From VMSU01 sp031400755 (GTDB taxonomy: Bacteria > Desulfobacterota > Desulfobulbia > Desulfobulbales > VMSU01): 45,937 nt of DNA. Position 1 is the first letter of the stretch; every line of letters starts with the position of its first letter. Below the pieces are notes generated by a model, which worked only from the letters and a program-made list of their open reading frames with translations, searched no databases and was not told the DNA's origin. Of the stretch, positions 34,129 to 41,943 are shown one piece after another. The translations under genes and the position numbers were made by a program. The stretch is from contig JANNQL010000245.1 of the NCBI GenBank assembly GCA_031400755.1, positions 1-45,937 of the forward strand, in the 5' to 3' direction.

Positions 34129-35211
34129 ATGCCAGCAAGAGTATTTAATTTCAGCCCCGGCCCCGCTACACTGCCCCAGGAAGTTTTACAGCAGGCCGCC
34201 AAGGATATTGTCAACTACAATAATAGCGGCATCGGACTGATCGAAATGAGTCATCGCAGCAAGGATTTTATTGCCGTGACCGATGAAACCGAGCACTTGC
34301 TTCGTGAATTGATGAATATCCCGGCCAACTACAAGGTTCTGTTTCTACAGGGCGGCGCCTCAACTCAGTTTGCCATGGTGCCCATGAACCTACTTGGTCC
34401 GGACAAGACGGCTACCTACTTGAATACCGGGACCTGGTCAAAAAATGCAATCAAAGAGGCCAAGTTGATTGGCAAGGTGGACGTTGCCTTTGACAGTGAA
34501 GGGACGAAATTTGACCGCTTGCCAGACAACCTGGATTTTTCTTCGGCTAACGACAAGGAATACCTTTATTTTGTGTCCAACAACACCATTTTTGGTACGC
34601 AGTTTCATGAGTTTCCGAGGACCAAGACGACCATGATTTGCGATATGAGTTCGGATATCTTGTCCCGTCCGGTGGATGTCTCTTCCTTTGGCATCATCTT
34701 TGCCGGGGCTCAAAAGAACATGGGTACCGCTGGCTGTACAGTTGTGATCATCCGTGACGATCTGCTCGATACGGCCCCAGCCACCGTACCCACTATGTTC
34801 AAGTATAAGACTCATGCTGACAAGGGGTCGATGTTCAATACCCCGCCCTGCTTCGGCATTTACACTGTGGGCTTGGTACTGAAATGGCTGAAGGCCCAGG
34901 GCGGCGTTCCGGCCATAACCAAAATCAACAACAAGAAGGCCGAGTTGGTCTATCAGGCCATTGACGCTACTGATTTTTACCGGGGCCATGCCCAAAAACC
35001 CTATCGCTCCAAGATGAACATTACCTTCAACCTGCCCAGCTCTGAACTTGAGGCCAAATTCGTTAAGGAGGCACTTGCTAAAGACCTTAACGGCCTCAAA
35101 GGGCACCGGTCAGTAGGCGGTATCCGCGCCTCAATTTATAACGCTTTCCCCTTGGAAGGCGTTGAGCGTCTGGTTGAATTCATGGGAGAATTTGCCAAGC
35201 AGAACAGCTAA
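34129..35211 (+). CDS. serC: Phosphoserine aminotransferase
   Basis: A 360-aa PLP enzyme converting 3-phosphohydroxypyruvate and glutamate to phosphoserine; it also acts in pyridoxal phosphate synthesis in some bacteria. Motifs: VFNFSPGPATLPQEVL, EMSHRSKDF, LFLQGGASTQFAMVP, CDMSSDILSRP and IIFAGAQKNMGTAG with the PLP-binding Lys, then HRSVGGIRASIYNAFP at the end. AGGAGA lies 6 bp before the ATG. The radical SAM gene starts directly after the stop, so the two probably share a transcript. Confidence 0.96.
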   Translation: MPARVFNFSPGPATLPQEVLQQAAKDIVNYNNSGIGLIEMSHRSKDFIAVTDETEHLLRELMNIPANYKVLFLQGGASTQFAMVPMNLLGPDKTATYLNTGTWSKNAIKEAKLIGKVDVAFDSEGTKFDRLPDNLDFSSANDKEYLYFVSNNTIFGTQFHEFPRTKTTMICDMSSDILSRPVDVSSFGIIFAGAQKNMGTAGCTVVIIRDDLLDTAPATVPTMFKYKTHADKGSMFNTPPCFGIYTVGLVLKWLKAQGGVPAITKINNKKAELVYQAIDATDFYRGHAQKPYRSKMNITFNLPSSELEAKFVKEALAKDLNGLKGHRSVGGIRASIYNAFPLEGVERLVEFMGEFAKQNS

Positions 35212-36081
35212 ATGAATTATCAGGGCACCGTTATCCGGCCTCCCAGCGAGGCCAACAGTATCATTTTACAGGTAACGGTGGGTTGCTCCCATAACCGTTG
35301 CACCTTTTGCGGAGCTTACCAGGGAGAACGATTTCGTTATAAAGATCCGGCCATAATTGATGCTGACCTCGATTATGCTGTCAACCACTTCCGACGGCAC
35401 AATCGATTGTTTCTGGCCGATGGCGATGTCTTGATTACCCCGCAGCATCGTTTAGTCCCGCTTTTGGAGAAGATAAGGGCAAAGTTGCCCTGGGTGCGGC
35501 GCATTCGTTTATACGGCAACTGTAAAAGCATCGGCGCCAAGACCTTAAATGAACTCCAGGAGTTAAAAAACCTTGGCCTTGATCGGATTTATATGGGCTT
35601 GGAGAGCGGCGATGATAATGTCTTGGCCGCCATCTGCAAAGGCAGTACCGCAGAGCAGATGATCGCTGCCGCCTGTAAGGTTCGGGAAGCGGGTGTTTTT
35701 TTGTCGGTCACCGTCCTGCTCGGAATTGGCGGGGCTGAAGCATCCGCCCAACACGCTATTGCTACAGGCAAGGTCTTGAGTCAAATGGCCCCGAACCAGA
35801 TTGCCGCGCTGACCGTCATGCCGATTCCAGGCACCACGCTGCATGATGACATTATTCATGGCCGTTTTCATTTACCTGAAAAATTTGGCCTGCTTCGTGA
35901 ACTAAAAATCATGCTGCAGCACATCGAACTTGATACGGTCCAATTCCAGGCCAATCACGCCTCCAATTTCCTGCCCCTTGATTGCCGCTTGTCCAGGGAC
36001 AAAGCGGCGACACTTGCCAGGATCGATCTGGCCTTGGCCGGAGAGGTCCCTTTGATGCCTGAATATATGAGGGGTCTGTAA
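35212..36081 (+). CDS. Radical SAM protein of unknown function
   Basis: A 289-aa B12-independent radical SAM enzyme. The cluster motif is GCSHNRCTFCG at residues 24-34, with Cys 25, 30 and 33, giving CX4CX2C rather than the usual CX3CX2C. Other motifs are LYGNCKSI, IYMGLESGDDNVLAAICKG (the GGE-like/SAM-contact strand) and VTVLLGIGG. The C-terminal part is short, without a SPASM or TRAM domain. The substrate is unknown. The ATG follows serC's TAA with no gap, and rlmN starts 8 bp after the stop, so it sits inside a serC-rlmN operon. Confidence 0.85.
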   Translation: MNYQGTVIRPPSEANSIILQVTVGCSHNRCTFCGAYQGERFRYKDPAIIDADLDYAVNHFRRHNRLFLADGDVLITPQHRLVPLLEKIRAKLPWVRRIRLYGNCKSIGAKTLNELQELKNLGLDRIYMGLESGDDNVLAAICKGSTAEQMIAAACKVREAGVFLSVTVLLGIGGAEASAQHAIATGKVLSQMAPNQIAALTVMPIPGTTLHDDIIHGRFHLPEKFGLLRELKIMLQHIELDTVQFQANHASNFLPLDCRLSRDKAATLARIDLALAGEVPLMPEYMRGL

Positions 36082-36089
36082 AAAACACA

Positions 36090-37196
36090 ATGCCTGAGAC
36101 ATATCAAGCCAACAACCCAGCCAATGAACTAGTCGTCGTCGCCGAAGCCCCTGCAAAAATCGACCTCAAGGATCTGACTCTCAACGGCATAATTGATTTT
36201 GTCCGTTCTTTAGGGGAGCCGACCTTTAGAGGACGGCAGATTTTCTCATGGCTCTATCGTCCGGGAATCAGTTCATTCGCCCAGATGAGCGATATTTCCC
36301 TGGCCTTTCGAACCAAGCTCCAGGAAATATCTTTTATCAGCCAACTGACCGTGCAGGCCCAAGAGAATTCCACGGACGGTTCAGTCAAATACGCCTTTAT
36401 ATTAGAGGACGGCCAGATTATTGAAAGCGTCCTGATCCCAGACCAGGGGCGTTACACTCTGTGCGTCTCGTCGCAGGTGGGTTGCGCCATGGGGTGTCGT
36501 TTTTGTATGACTGGAACCATGGGTTTTAAGAGAAACTTAACCGTCTCCGAAATGGTCAACCAAATCCATTTTGTGGCGGAAGAACTCCATCAGCAGGGCA
36601 AAGGCCGGTTGAACAATCTGGTCTTCATGGGCATGGGCGAACCTCTGGCCAATTTAGAGAACCTGCTCACTGCCCTCGACATCCTGCTTGATCCCAGGGG
36701 GCTAAATTTTTCCGACCGCAAGGTGACTGTTTCTACCTGCGGGCTGGTTCCCAAGATGGCTGAACTTGGTCGTCGTACCACAGTGAATCTGGCGATTTCC
36801 CTGCATGCTAGCGATGACCAAACCAGAAACCAGCTGATGCCGGTTAACGCCACCTATCCTTTGGCTTCACTGCTTGAGGCCTGCCGTCAGTATCCGGTGC
36901 CAAAAAGAAGAAGGATCATGATGGAATACGTCATGATCAAGGATTGTAATGATTCAAAGGTTGCAGCCAGGAAATTAGTCAAGATTTTACACGGCATACC
37001 ATGTAAAATCAACCTATTGCCCTTTAATGAGTGCCCTACCCTACCCTACCAATGCCCTTCGCGGGCGACGATTGAAGCCTTTCAGGAAATCCTCCTTCAG
37101 GCCGACTATACCGTGATGATAAGAGAAAGCCGGGGGGCCGATATCTCTGCTGCCTGTGGTCAACTGGCAGGCAGCAGAGGCATGAAAAATGAGTAG
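36090..37196 (+). CDS. rlmN: Dual-specificity 23S rRNA A2503 / tRNA A37 C2-methyltransferase
   Basis: A 368-aa radical SAM methylase making m2A at 23S rRNA A2503, and m2A37 in some tRNAs. The cluster motif CAMGCRFC has C132, C136 and C139. The SAM region GMGEPLANLENLL follows. The C-terminal catalytic C356 lies in ESRGADISAACGQL; its partner Cys is C339-type in family terms and is replaced in function by the resolving cycle described for RlmN. The N-terminal helical domain (RGRQIFSWLYRPGISSF) is normal. The lipoprotein gene overlaps the stop by 8 bp. Confidence 0.95.
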   Translation: MPETYQANNPANELVVVAEAPAKIDLKDLTLNGIIDFVRSLGEPTFRGRQIFSWLYRPGISSFAQMSDISLAFRTKLQEISFISQLTVQAQENSTDGSVKYAFILEDGQIIESVLIPDQGRYTLCVSSQVGCAMGCRFCMTGTMGFKRNLTVSEMVNQIHFVAEELHQQGKGRLNNLVFMGMGEPLANLENLLTALDILLDPRGLNFSDRKVTVSTCGLVPKMAELGRRTTVNLAISLHASDDQTRNQLMPVNATYPLASLLEACRQYPVPKRRRIMMEYVMIKDCNDSKVAARKLVKILHGIPCKINLLPFNECPTLPYQCPSRATIEAFQEILLQADYTVMIRESRGADISAACGQLAGSRGMKNE

Positions 37197-37971
37197 ACAT
37201 CGTCACTTGTTTCCACTGGTTGGCTTCCTTCTGCTGCTCATGAGTTGCGGTAAGCACGACCTTGATTCCACCATCCAGCAGGGCTCCAAGAAATTTTCTG
37301 CCCTTCAACTAAACGACCTGGTGTCTGGTAGTTCGGTGCAAATGGATGGCTATGGCCAAACCGCAACTGTTGAATTTCGCCAGGATGGCACCATGTCCGG
37401 CACCAACACTTCTGGCGAAAAGGACAAGGGGGAATGGCGGGTGAAGGAGGATGAACTCTGTCTGCGTTTCAAAGATTGGGGCGAAGGTGATATTGTCTGC
37501 TACCAGGTCGTTCAAAACGACAGCAAATATATGCTCTATAATCGTAAGGGGATGATGATCTTTGATTTTAAGGTGCTTGCGCCAGGCGCAAAGGAAGACA
37601 GAAAAAATATCGTCGCAAAACCGATTGTCGAGGGTAGCGCCGACCAACCTTCTTCCTCAGGGTCGGGAGTTGCCCCAACCCGAGAGGTTTTGCCAAGCAG
37701 CCCCCAAGCGGCGGCGGATGTCGACTTTATTATACGACAAAGCGCCCAAAATTGTCCCGGCTGCAACTTGTCACGCGCTCAACTGGCAGGGCAAACGCTG
37801 ATCGGGGCAAACCTGCAAGGGGCAAATCTCGCCGAGGCTGACCTCAGTAATGTTAATCTGCGGCGGGCTAATCTTAGAGGCGCCAACCTCTATCGGGCCA
37901 ATCTGCGGCACGCAGATCTCTCCGGGGCCGATCTGACCGGCGCTAACCTTAGCGAGGCCATTCGCGAATAA
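37189..37971 (+). CDS. Lipoprotein with C-terminal pentapeptide repeats
   Basis: A 260-aa protein with a lipoprotein signal: basic start, hydrophobic core LVGFLLLLMSC and lipobox LMSC with C20 as the lipidation site. Residues about 40-130 resemble a small beta-rich domain (TVEFRQDGTMSGTN, KGEWRVKEDELCLRF) seen in periplasmic proteins of unknown function. A Ser/Pro linker follows. Residues from about 200 to 258 are around ten pentapeptide repeats of the A(N/D)Lxx type (IGANLQGANLAEADL and on), which fold into a right-handed quadrilateral beta-helix. Role unknown. The overlap with rlmN suggests co-transcription. Confidence 0.9.
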   Translation: MSRHRHLFPLVGFLLLLMSCGKHDLDSTIQQGSKKFSALQLNDLVSGSSVQMDGYGQTATVEFRQDGTMSGTNTSGEKDKGEWRVKEDELCLRFKDWGEGDIVCYQVVQNDSKYMLYNRKGMMIFDFKVLAPGAKEDRKNIVAKPIVEGSADQPSSSGSGVAPTREVLPSSPQAAADVDFIIRQSAQNCPGCNLSRAQLAGQTLIGANLQGANLAEADLSNVNLRRANLRGANLYRANLRHADLSGADLTGANLSEAIRE

Positions 37972-38043
37972 GTTATTTGAGTTTTTGAAGCTTATGACAA
38001 CAATTATATTGTTTAAGTGTACCCCCCACTAAAAGGATGTTTG

Positions 38044-39537
38044 ATGAAAATTACGGTAAAAAAAATAGCTGAAATCTCGAAGGCTGATTTATTGGTCTAT
38101 TGCTTGCGTCAGTCAGTGGACCAGCAGCAAGAATTCACCTGCGGTCATCCCGCCTTGGCTGATTTTTTGGTAAAGGCCCGAGAGGCTGGTGACTTTATCG
38201 GTAAAGAGGGACAGACATTGCTCTGCTACCCGCCGCCAGCAAATAAAAAAAATGCTATTGTCAAACGGTTGATGGCAGTGGGGCTTGGCAAGGAGGATTT
38301 GGACCGCGAAGCCTTCCGAAAATGCGGCGGCACCATCGCTGTCGCTGCCCAAAAGACCAAGGCGAACAATGTTGTGGTGATTTTGCCGGATGAGTTGGAT
38401 TTTCCGCCCCAGGAGATGAGCCAAGCCCTGGCTGAGGGCTTGGTGCTCGGCAATTATAAGTTTTTGAAATACAAGACTGTCTCCGAAGAGGAGGAGCGCC
38501 CCCAGGTCATCAGTGAGGCGATATTCTGCACCACTAAACTTTTAGCCGCCAAGAATGGGGTTAAAGTCGGCCTGCAAGGGGCTTTGGCGGCCTGTCGAGC
38601 CCGTGATATGGCCAATGAGCCTGCCAATCACTGGACCCCGGCCCATTTCGCCACCTATGCCCAGGCCTTGGCCAAAGAGCGTGGCCTTAAGTGTACGGTT
38701 CTCGGCAAGGCGGAGCTTACCAAACTCAAGATGGGCGGGCTGCTTGGCGTCAATCAAGGGACATCCGAGCCACCCAAGATGGTGATCGTCGAATACCGAA
38801 CCGGTAAGAAGGTGCCTACTCTGCTGCTAGTTGGTAAGGGGTTGACCTTTGATTCTGGCGGGATCTCCATCAAGCCAAGCCTCGGCATGCATGAGATGAA
38901 GTATGACATGTGCGGTGGGGCGGCTGTCCTTTCCTGCATGGCGGCAGTTGCCATGGAGCGTCCGCCAAAGCTTGACATCGTGGCCATTGTGCCGGCTACC
39001 GACAATATGCCGGGACCGGCGGCCTTAAAGCCGGGGGATGTCATTACTCACTATAGTGGTAAGACCGTAGAAATTATCAGCACTGACGCTGAGGGCCGGC
39101 TGATTTTGGCAGATGCGCTGGCCTACGGTATTAAAAAATTCAAGCCGCAAGCAGTGGTGGATGTGGCCACCCTGACTGGGGCGGTGATTGTCGGGCTTGG
39201 CCACCATATCACCGGCCTCATGGCCAACGATGACGACCTGGCCGCCAAGGTCGATCGGGCAGGCAAGGCAAGCGGTGAGCCGGTTTGGCGTCTGCCATTG
39301 TCCAAGGATTACACCAAGCAGCTTGAGTCAAAGGTTGCCGATTTAAAAAACGTTGGCGATCAGGGGGCTGGCACCATCACCGCCGGGGCCTTTCTCAAGG
39401 AGTTTGTCGGTGACACGCGCTGGGTCCACCTGGATATCGCCGGTACGGCCTGGAATTTTACCGAAAAATCCTATGTCCCCAAAGGTCCGTCCGGGGTCGG
39501 GGTGCGTTTACTGCTTGAGTTGATCAGGACTTGGTAG
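38044..39537 (+). CDS. pepA: Leucyl aminopeptidase (M17)
   Basis: A 497-aa cytosolic di-metal aminopeptidase removing N-terminal residues. The M17 signature STDAEGRLILADALAY is near residues 340-356, with metal ligands also in GLTFDSGGISIKPS and the catalytic Arg in EGRL. The N-terminal macro-like domain is present. ATG at 38044 has AAGGA 8 bp upstream and gives the family start MKITVKK; a GTG at 38017 is rejected. It converges with the dGTPase-like gene, 19 bp apart. E. coli PepA also binds DNA in plasmid resolution; nothing here bears on that. Confidence 0.95.
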   Translation: MKITVKKIAEISKADLLVYCLRQSVDQQQEFTCGHPALADFLVKAREAGDFIGKEGQTLLCYPPPANKKNAIVKRLMAVGLGKEDLDREAFRKCGGTIAVAAQKTKANNVVVILPDELDFPPQEMSQALAEGLVLGNYKFLKYKTVSEEEERPQVISEAIFCTTKLLAAKNGVKVGLQGALAACRARDMANEPANHWTPAHFATYAQALAKERGLKCTVLGKAELTKLKMGGLLGVNQGTSEPPKMVIVEYRTGKKVPTLLLVGKGLTFDSGGISIKPSLGMHEMKYDMCGGAAVLSCMAAVAMERPPKLDIVAIVPATDNMPGPAALKPGDVITHYSGKTVEIISTDAEGRLILADALAYGIKKFKPQAVVDVATLTGAVIVGLGHHITGLMANDDDLAAKVDRAGKASGEPVWRLPLSKDYTKQLESKVADLKNVGDQGAGTITAGAFLKEFVGDTRWVHLDIAGTAWNFTEKSYVPKGPSGVGVRLLLELIRTW

Positions 39538-39556
39538 CATTTTGCCCGAACCATTT

Positions 39557-40699
39557 TCACTGCTTGGGCAGGATGGGACAGCCGAGGAGCTTGGCCTGGG
39601 TGCGGAAATAGTCATCGGTCATGCCGGCGATAAAGTCGCGGACAATCCCAGCTGGGAGGGTCTGGGCCAGACGCTGTGGGTCGAGATAGTGGGCGAACTC
39701 GCTGATAATCATGGAGTTGTCGTCCTGGCTGGCCAAGTGCTGAAGGTAGGTCGAAAACATCACCTCGTAGCAGTTTTTGATCTCGTCAGTCCCTATCTTT
39801 ACCTTTGGATTCAAGTAGATTGATTGATAGTTGAATCGTTTCAGCGCGAGGAGGGCGGCGGCAATCTCAGGGCTGAAGCTGACGGTGTTTAGCTCGCGGC
39901 TCGTTGCAATCAAGTCGGTGACTAGGGCATAAACAATGTGGCCGTTGGTGTCGCCCAAGACCTGGACGCATTCCGGCGGCAGGTCGCGCCGGTTGATGAT
40001 GCCCAGCTCAATGGCGTCTTCAATATCACGGCCAATATAGGCGATGGTGTCAGCCAGGCGGACGACGCAGCCCTCATAGGTCATGGGGGTCAGTTCGGTA
40101 CGCGGCGCATCGGCCTTTAGGGCGAGTTCCTGATCCAAGACGGCAAAGGTCTTGCCCTGCTGAGGGCTTAAGGTATTGCGGTTGACCTCGCCGTCATGGC
40201 AGAGGATGCCGTCCAGGGTCTGTAGGGTGAGGTTGAGGCCGGCCCCTTTTTTTTCAAGACACTCCAAAAAGCGGATGCTTTGCAGATTATGGAGGAAGGG
40301 CGGTAAGCCGTGTTGAACGCAGAGTTTGGAGAGGATGGCCTCGCCGTCATGGCCAAACGGCGGGTGACCCAAGTCGTGGCCCAGGGCAATGGCCTCAATC
40401 AGATCTTCATTCAAACGCAAAAAACGGCCGATGGTCCGGCCGATCTTCGAGACCAACTGCACATGCAGCACCCGGTGGGTGATGTGGTCATTGGCGACCA
40501 TCGAGAAGACCTGCGTTTTATCGATATAGCGGGTATAAGACTTGGCGTGCAGGATGCGATCGCAGTCTACCGCGAAATTTTGTCGGTAGCCTTGCAGTTT
40601 TTCCGGCCGGCGACGGACGCCATCGACACTGAAACAGGCGTACGGATGGAGGATGTCCTTTTCCCGGCGATCTAATTCCTGTTGGATGCTGTTCAGCAT
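39557..40699 (-). CDS. dgt: Deoxyguanosinetriphosphate triphosphohydrolase-like HD protein
   Basis: A 380-aa HD-domain dNTP triphosphohydrolase-like protein. It hydrolyses dNTPs to deoxynucleoside and triphosphate in characterised relatives. The HD motif is in DHITHRVLHVQLVSKIGRTIG and LGHDLGHPPFGHDGE (metal His-Asp), followed by CHDGEVNR and VVRLADTIAYIGRDIEDAI with the last Asp. ATG at 40699 starts MLNSIQQELDRREK, the normal N-terminus; the longer frame to 40945 crosses a 220-bp divergent promoter region and overlaps the start of the dihydrouridine synthase gene, so it is rejected. Confidence 0.92.
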   Translation of the reverse strand: MLNSIQQELDRREKDILHPYACFSVDGVRRRPEKLQGYRQNFAVDCDRILHAKSYTRYIDKTQVFSMVANDHITHRVLHVQLVSKIGRTIGRFLRLNEDLIEAIALGHDLGHPPFGHDGEAILSKLCVQHGLPPFLHNLQSIRFLECLEKKGAGLNLTLQTLDGILCHDGEVNRNTLSPQQGKTFAVLDQELALKADAPRTELTPMTYEGCVVRLADTIAYIGRDIEDAIELGIINRRDLPPECVQVLGDTNGHIVYALVTDLIATSRELNTVSFSPEIAAALLALKRFNYQSIYLNPKVKIGTDEIKNCYEVMFSTYLQHLASQDDNSMIISEFAHYLDPQRLAQTLPAGIVRDFIAGMTDDYFRTQAKLLGCPILPKQ

Positions 40700-40919
40700 A
40701 GTCCCGTTGTGGTTCACGATCTCTGTGGTCCTTTTGTCTCTGATTGCTACTTTCAAGAAAAAAATGCAGGTGTCTTTTTTTCCAGGCCCCAAATTGCCGT
40801 GTCCGTTTGCAACACACCTACGATAACAAAGAAATTTAGCATATCCTATGCTTTTTTCGGCAGTATTTTTATGACATGCTGATGGACATGACATCCCCGC
40901 CAGCAAGGACGACTGAAGA

Positions 40920-41918
40920 ATGAAAATTATCTTGGCGCCGATCATGGGGGTAACCGACCATGTTTATCGCAATACCTTTACCCAATTTTTTTCAGGGGTG
41001 GATGTGGCCATGGCGCCCTTCCTCAGTTCTGTGCAGGCCAGAAGTATCAAACCGGTCTATCTGAAAGATATCCTGCCTGCCAACAATCGTCTGATGCCGG
41101 TGGTCCCCCAGATACTAAGCAAGGACCCGGACGATTTCCTTTTCTTGGCGCAGAAGATATTCGACCTTGGTTTTTCAACAGTCAACTGGAATCTTGGCTG
41201 TCCCAGCCCCACCGTGGTCAACAAAAAACGAGGCTCAGGCCTCCTGCCCTTCCCCGAGATTATCCAGCGCTTCCTGGACCGGGTGTTGGCTGACTTGCAG
41301 GGGGGCTTGTCGATTAAATTACGCCTGGGACGCTATGACATCCGGGAGATTGAGACCCTCTTGCCGATTTTTGATCAGTATCCGTTGACCGAGCTTATTG
41401 TTCATCCCCGGCTTGGGACGCAGCTCTATACCGGCAGTGTTGATCTCGACGCCTTTGCCGACTGCCTAGCGCACAGCAGGCATCGGATTGTCTATAATGG
41501 CGATATCCGTACTTTGGCCGATTTTATAGGTCTTACCCAACGTTTTTCAAACATTGACACCTGGATGATTGGTCGGGGCCTGCTGGCCAATCCATTCCTG
41601 GCCGCTGAAATACAATCTTTTCATAATCCATCCTTGAAAAGCGAGCAGGACATGGATATATTACAGGCATTTCATGCCGCACTATACAGGCAGTATCAAG
41701 ACATTATGTGCGGCCCTGCACACTTGCTGGCTCGAATGAAAGGTTTTTGGTATTATTTTGCTGAAAATTTCAATAATCCTGACAAGGTGCGAAAAAAAAT
41801 CCATAAGAGTAACACCACTGACCAATATCTTGCTGCGGTACACCATTTCTTTGAGGATGGGCTCCACTCCTTTGATATCCGGCCTGGCGAAGCCTCTATA
41901 CCCTGTCGTCGCTTATAA
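40920..41918 (+). CDS. dus: tRNA-dihydrouridine synthase
   Basis: A 332-aa FMN enzyme reducing uridine in tRNA D-loops with NADPH. The TIM-barrel begins MKIILAPIMGVTD; the catalytic Cys is in NWNLGCPSPTVVNKKRGSGLL, and IKLRLG, LIVHPRL and VYNGDIRT plus MIGRGLLANPFL are the usual FMN-contact strands. It fits the Dus family broadly; its position specificity cannot be assigned. There is a divergent region of 220 bp upstream, toward dgt. The protease gene follows after 25 bp. Confidence 0.93.
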   Translation: MKIILAPIMGVTDHVYRNTFTQFFSGVDVAMAPFLSSVQARSIKPVYLKDILPANNRLMPVVPQILSKDPDDFLFLAQKIFDLGFSTVNWNLGCPSPTVVNKKRGSGLLPFPEIIQRFLDRVLADLQGGLSIKLRLGRYDIREIETLLPIFDQYPLTELIVHPRLGTQLYTGSVDLDAFADCLAHSRHRIVYNGDIRTLADFIGLTQRFSNIDTWMIGRGLLANPFLAAEIQSFHNPSLKSEQDMDILQAFHAALYRQYQDIMCGPAHLLARMKGFWYYFAENFNNPDKVRKKIHKSNTTDQYLAAVHHFFEDGLHSFDIRPGEASIPCRRL

Positions 41919-41943
41919 CAATTTATCCGATTCGTGGAGTTTT

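Noticed and set aside
40700..40945. 82-residue N-terminal extension of the dGTPase-like gene
   Set aside because: It does not match the family, crosses the divergent intergenic region and overlaps the dus start; MLNSIQQEL at 40699 is the family start.
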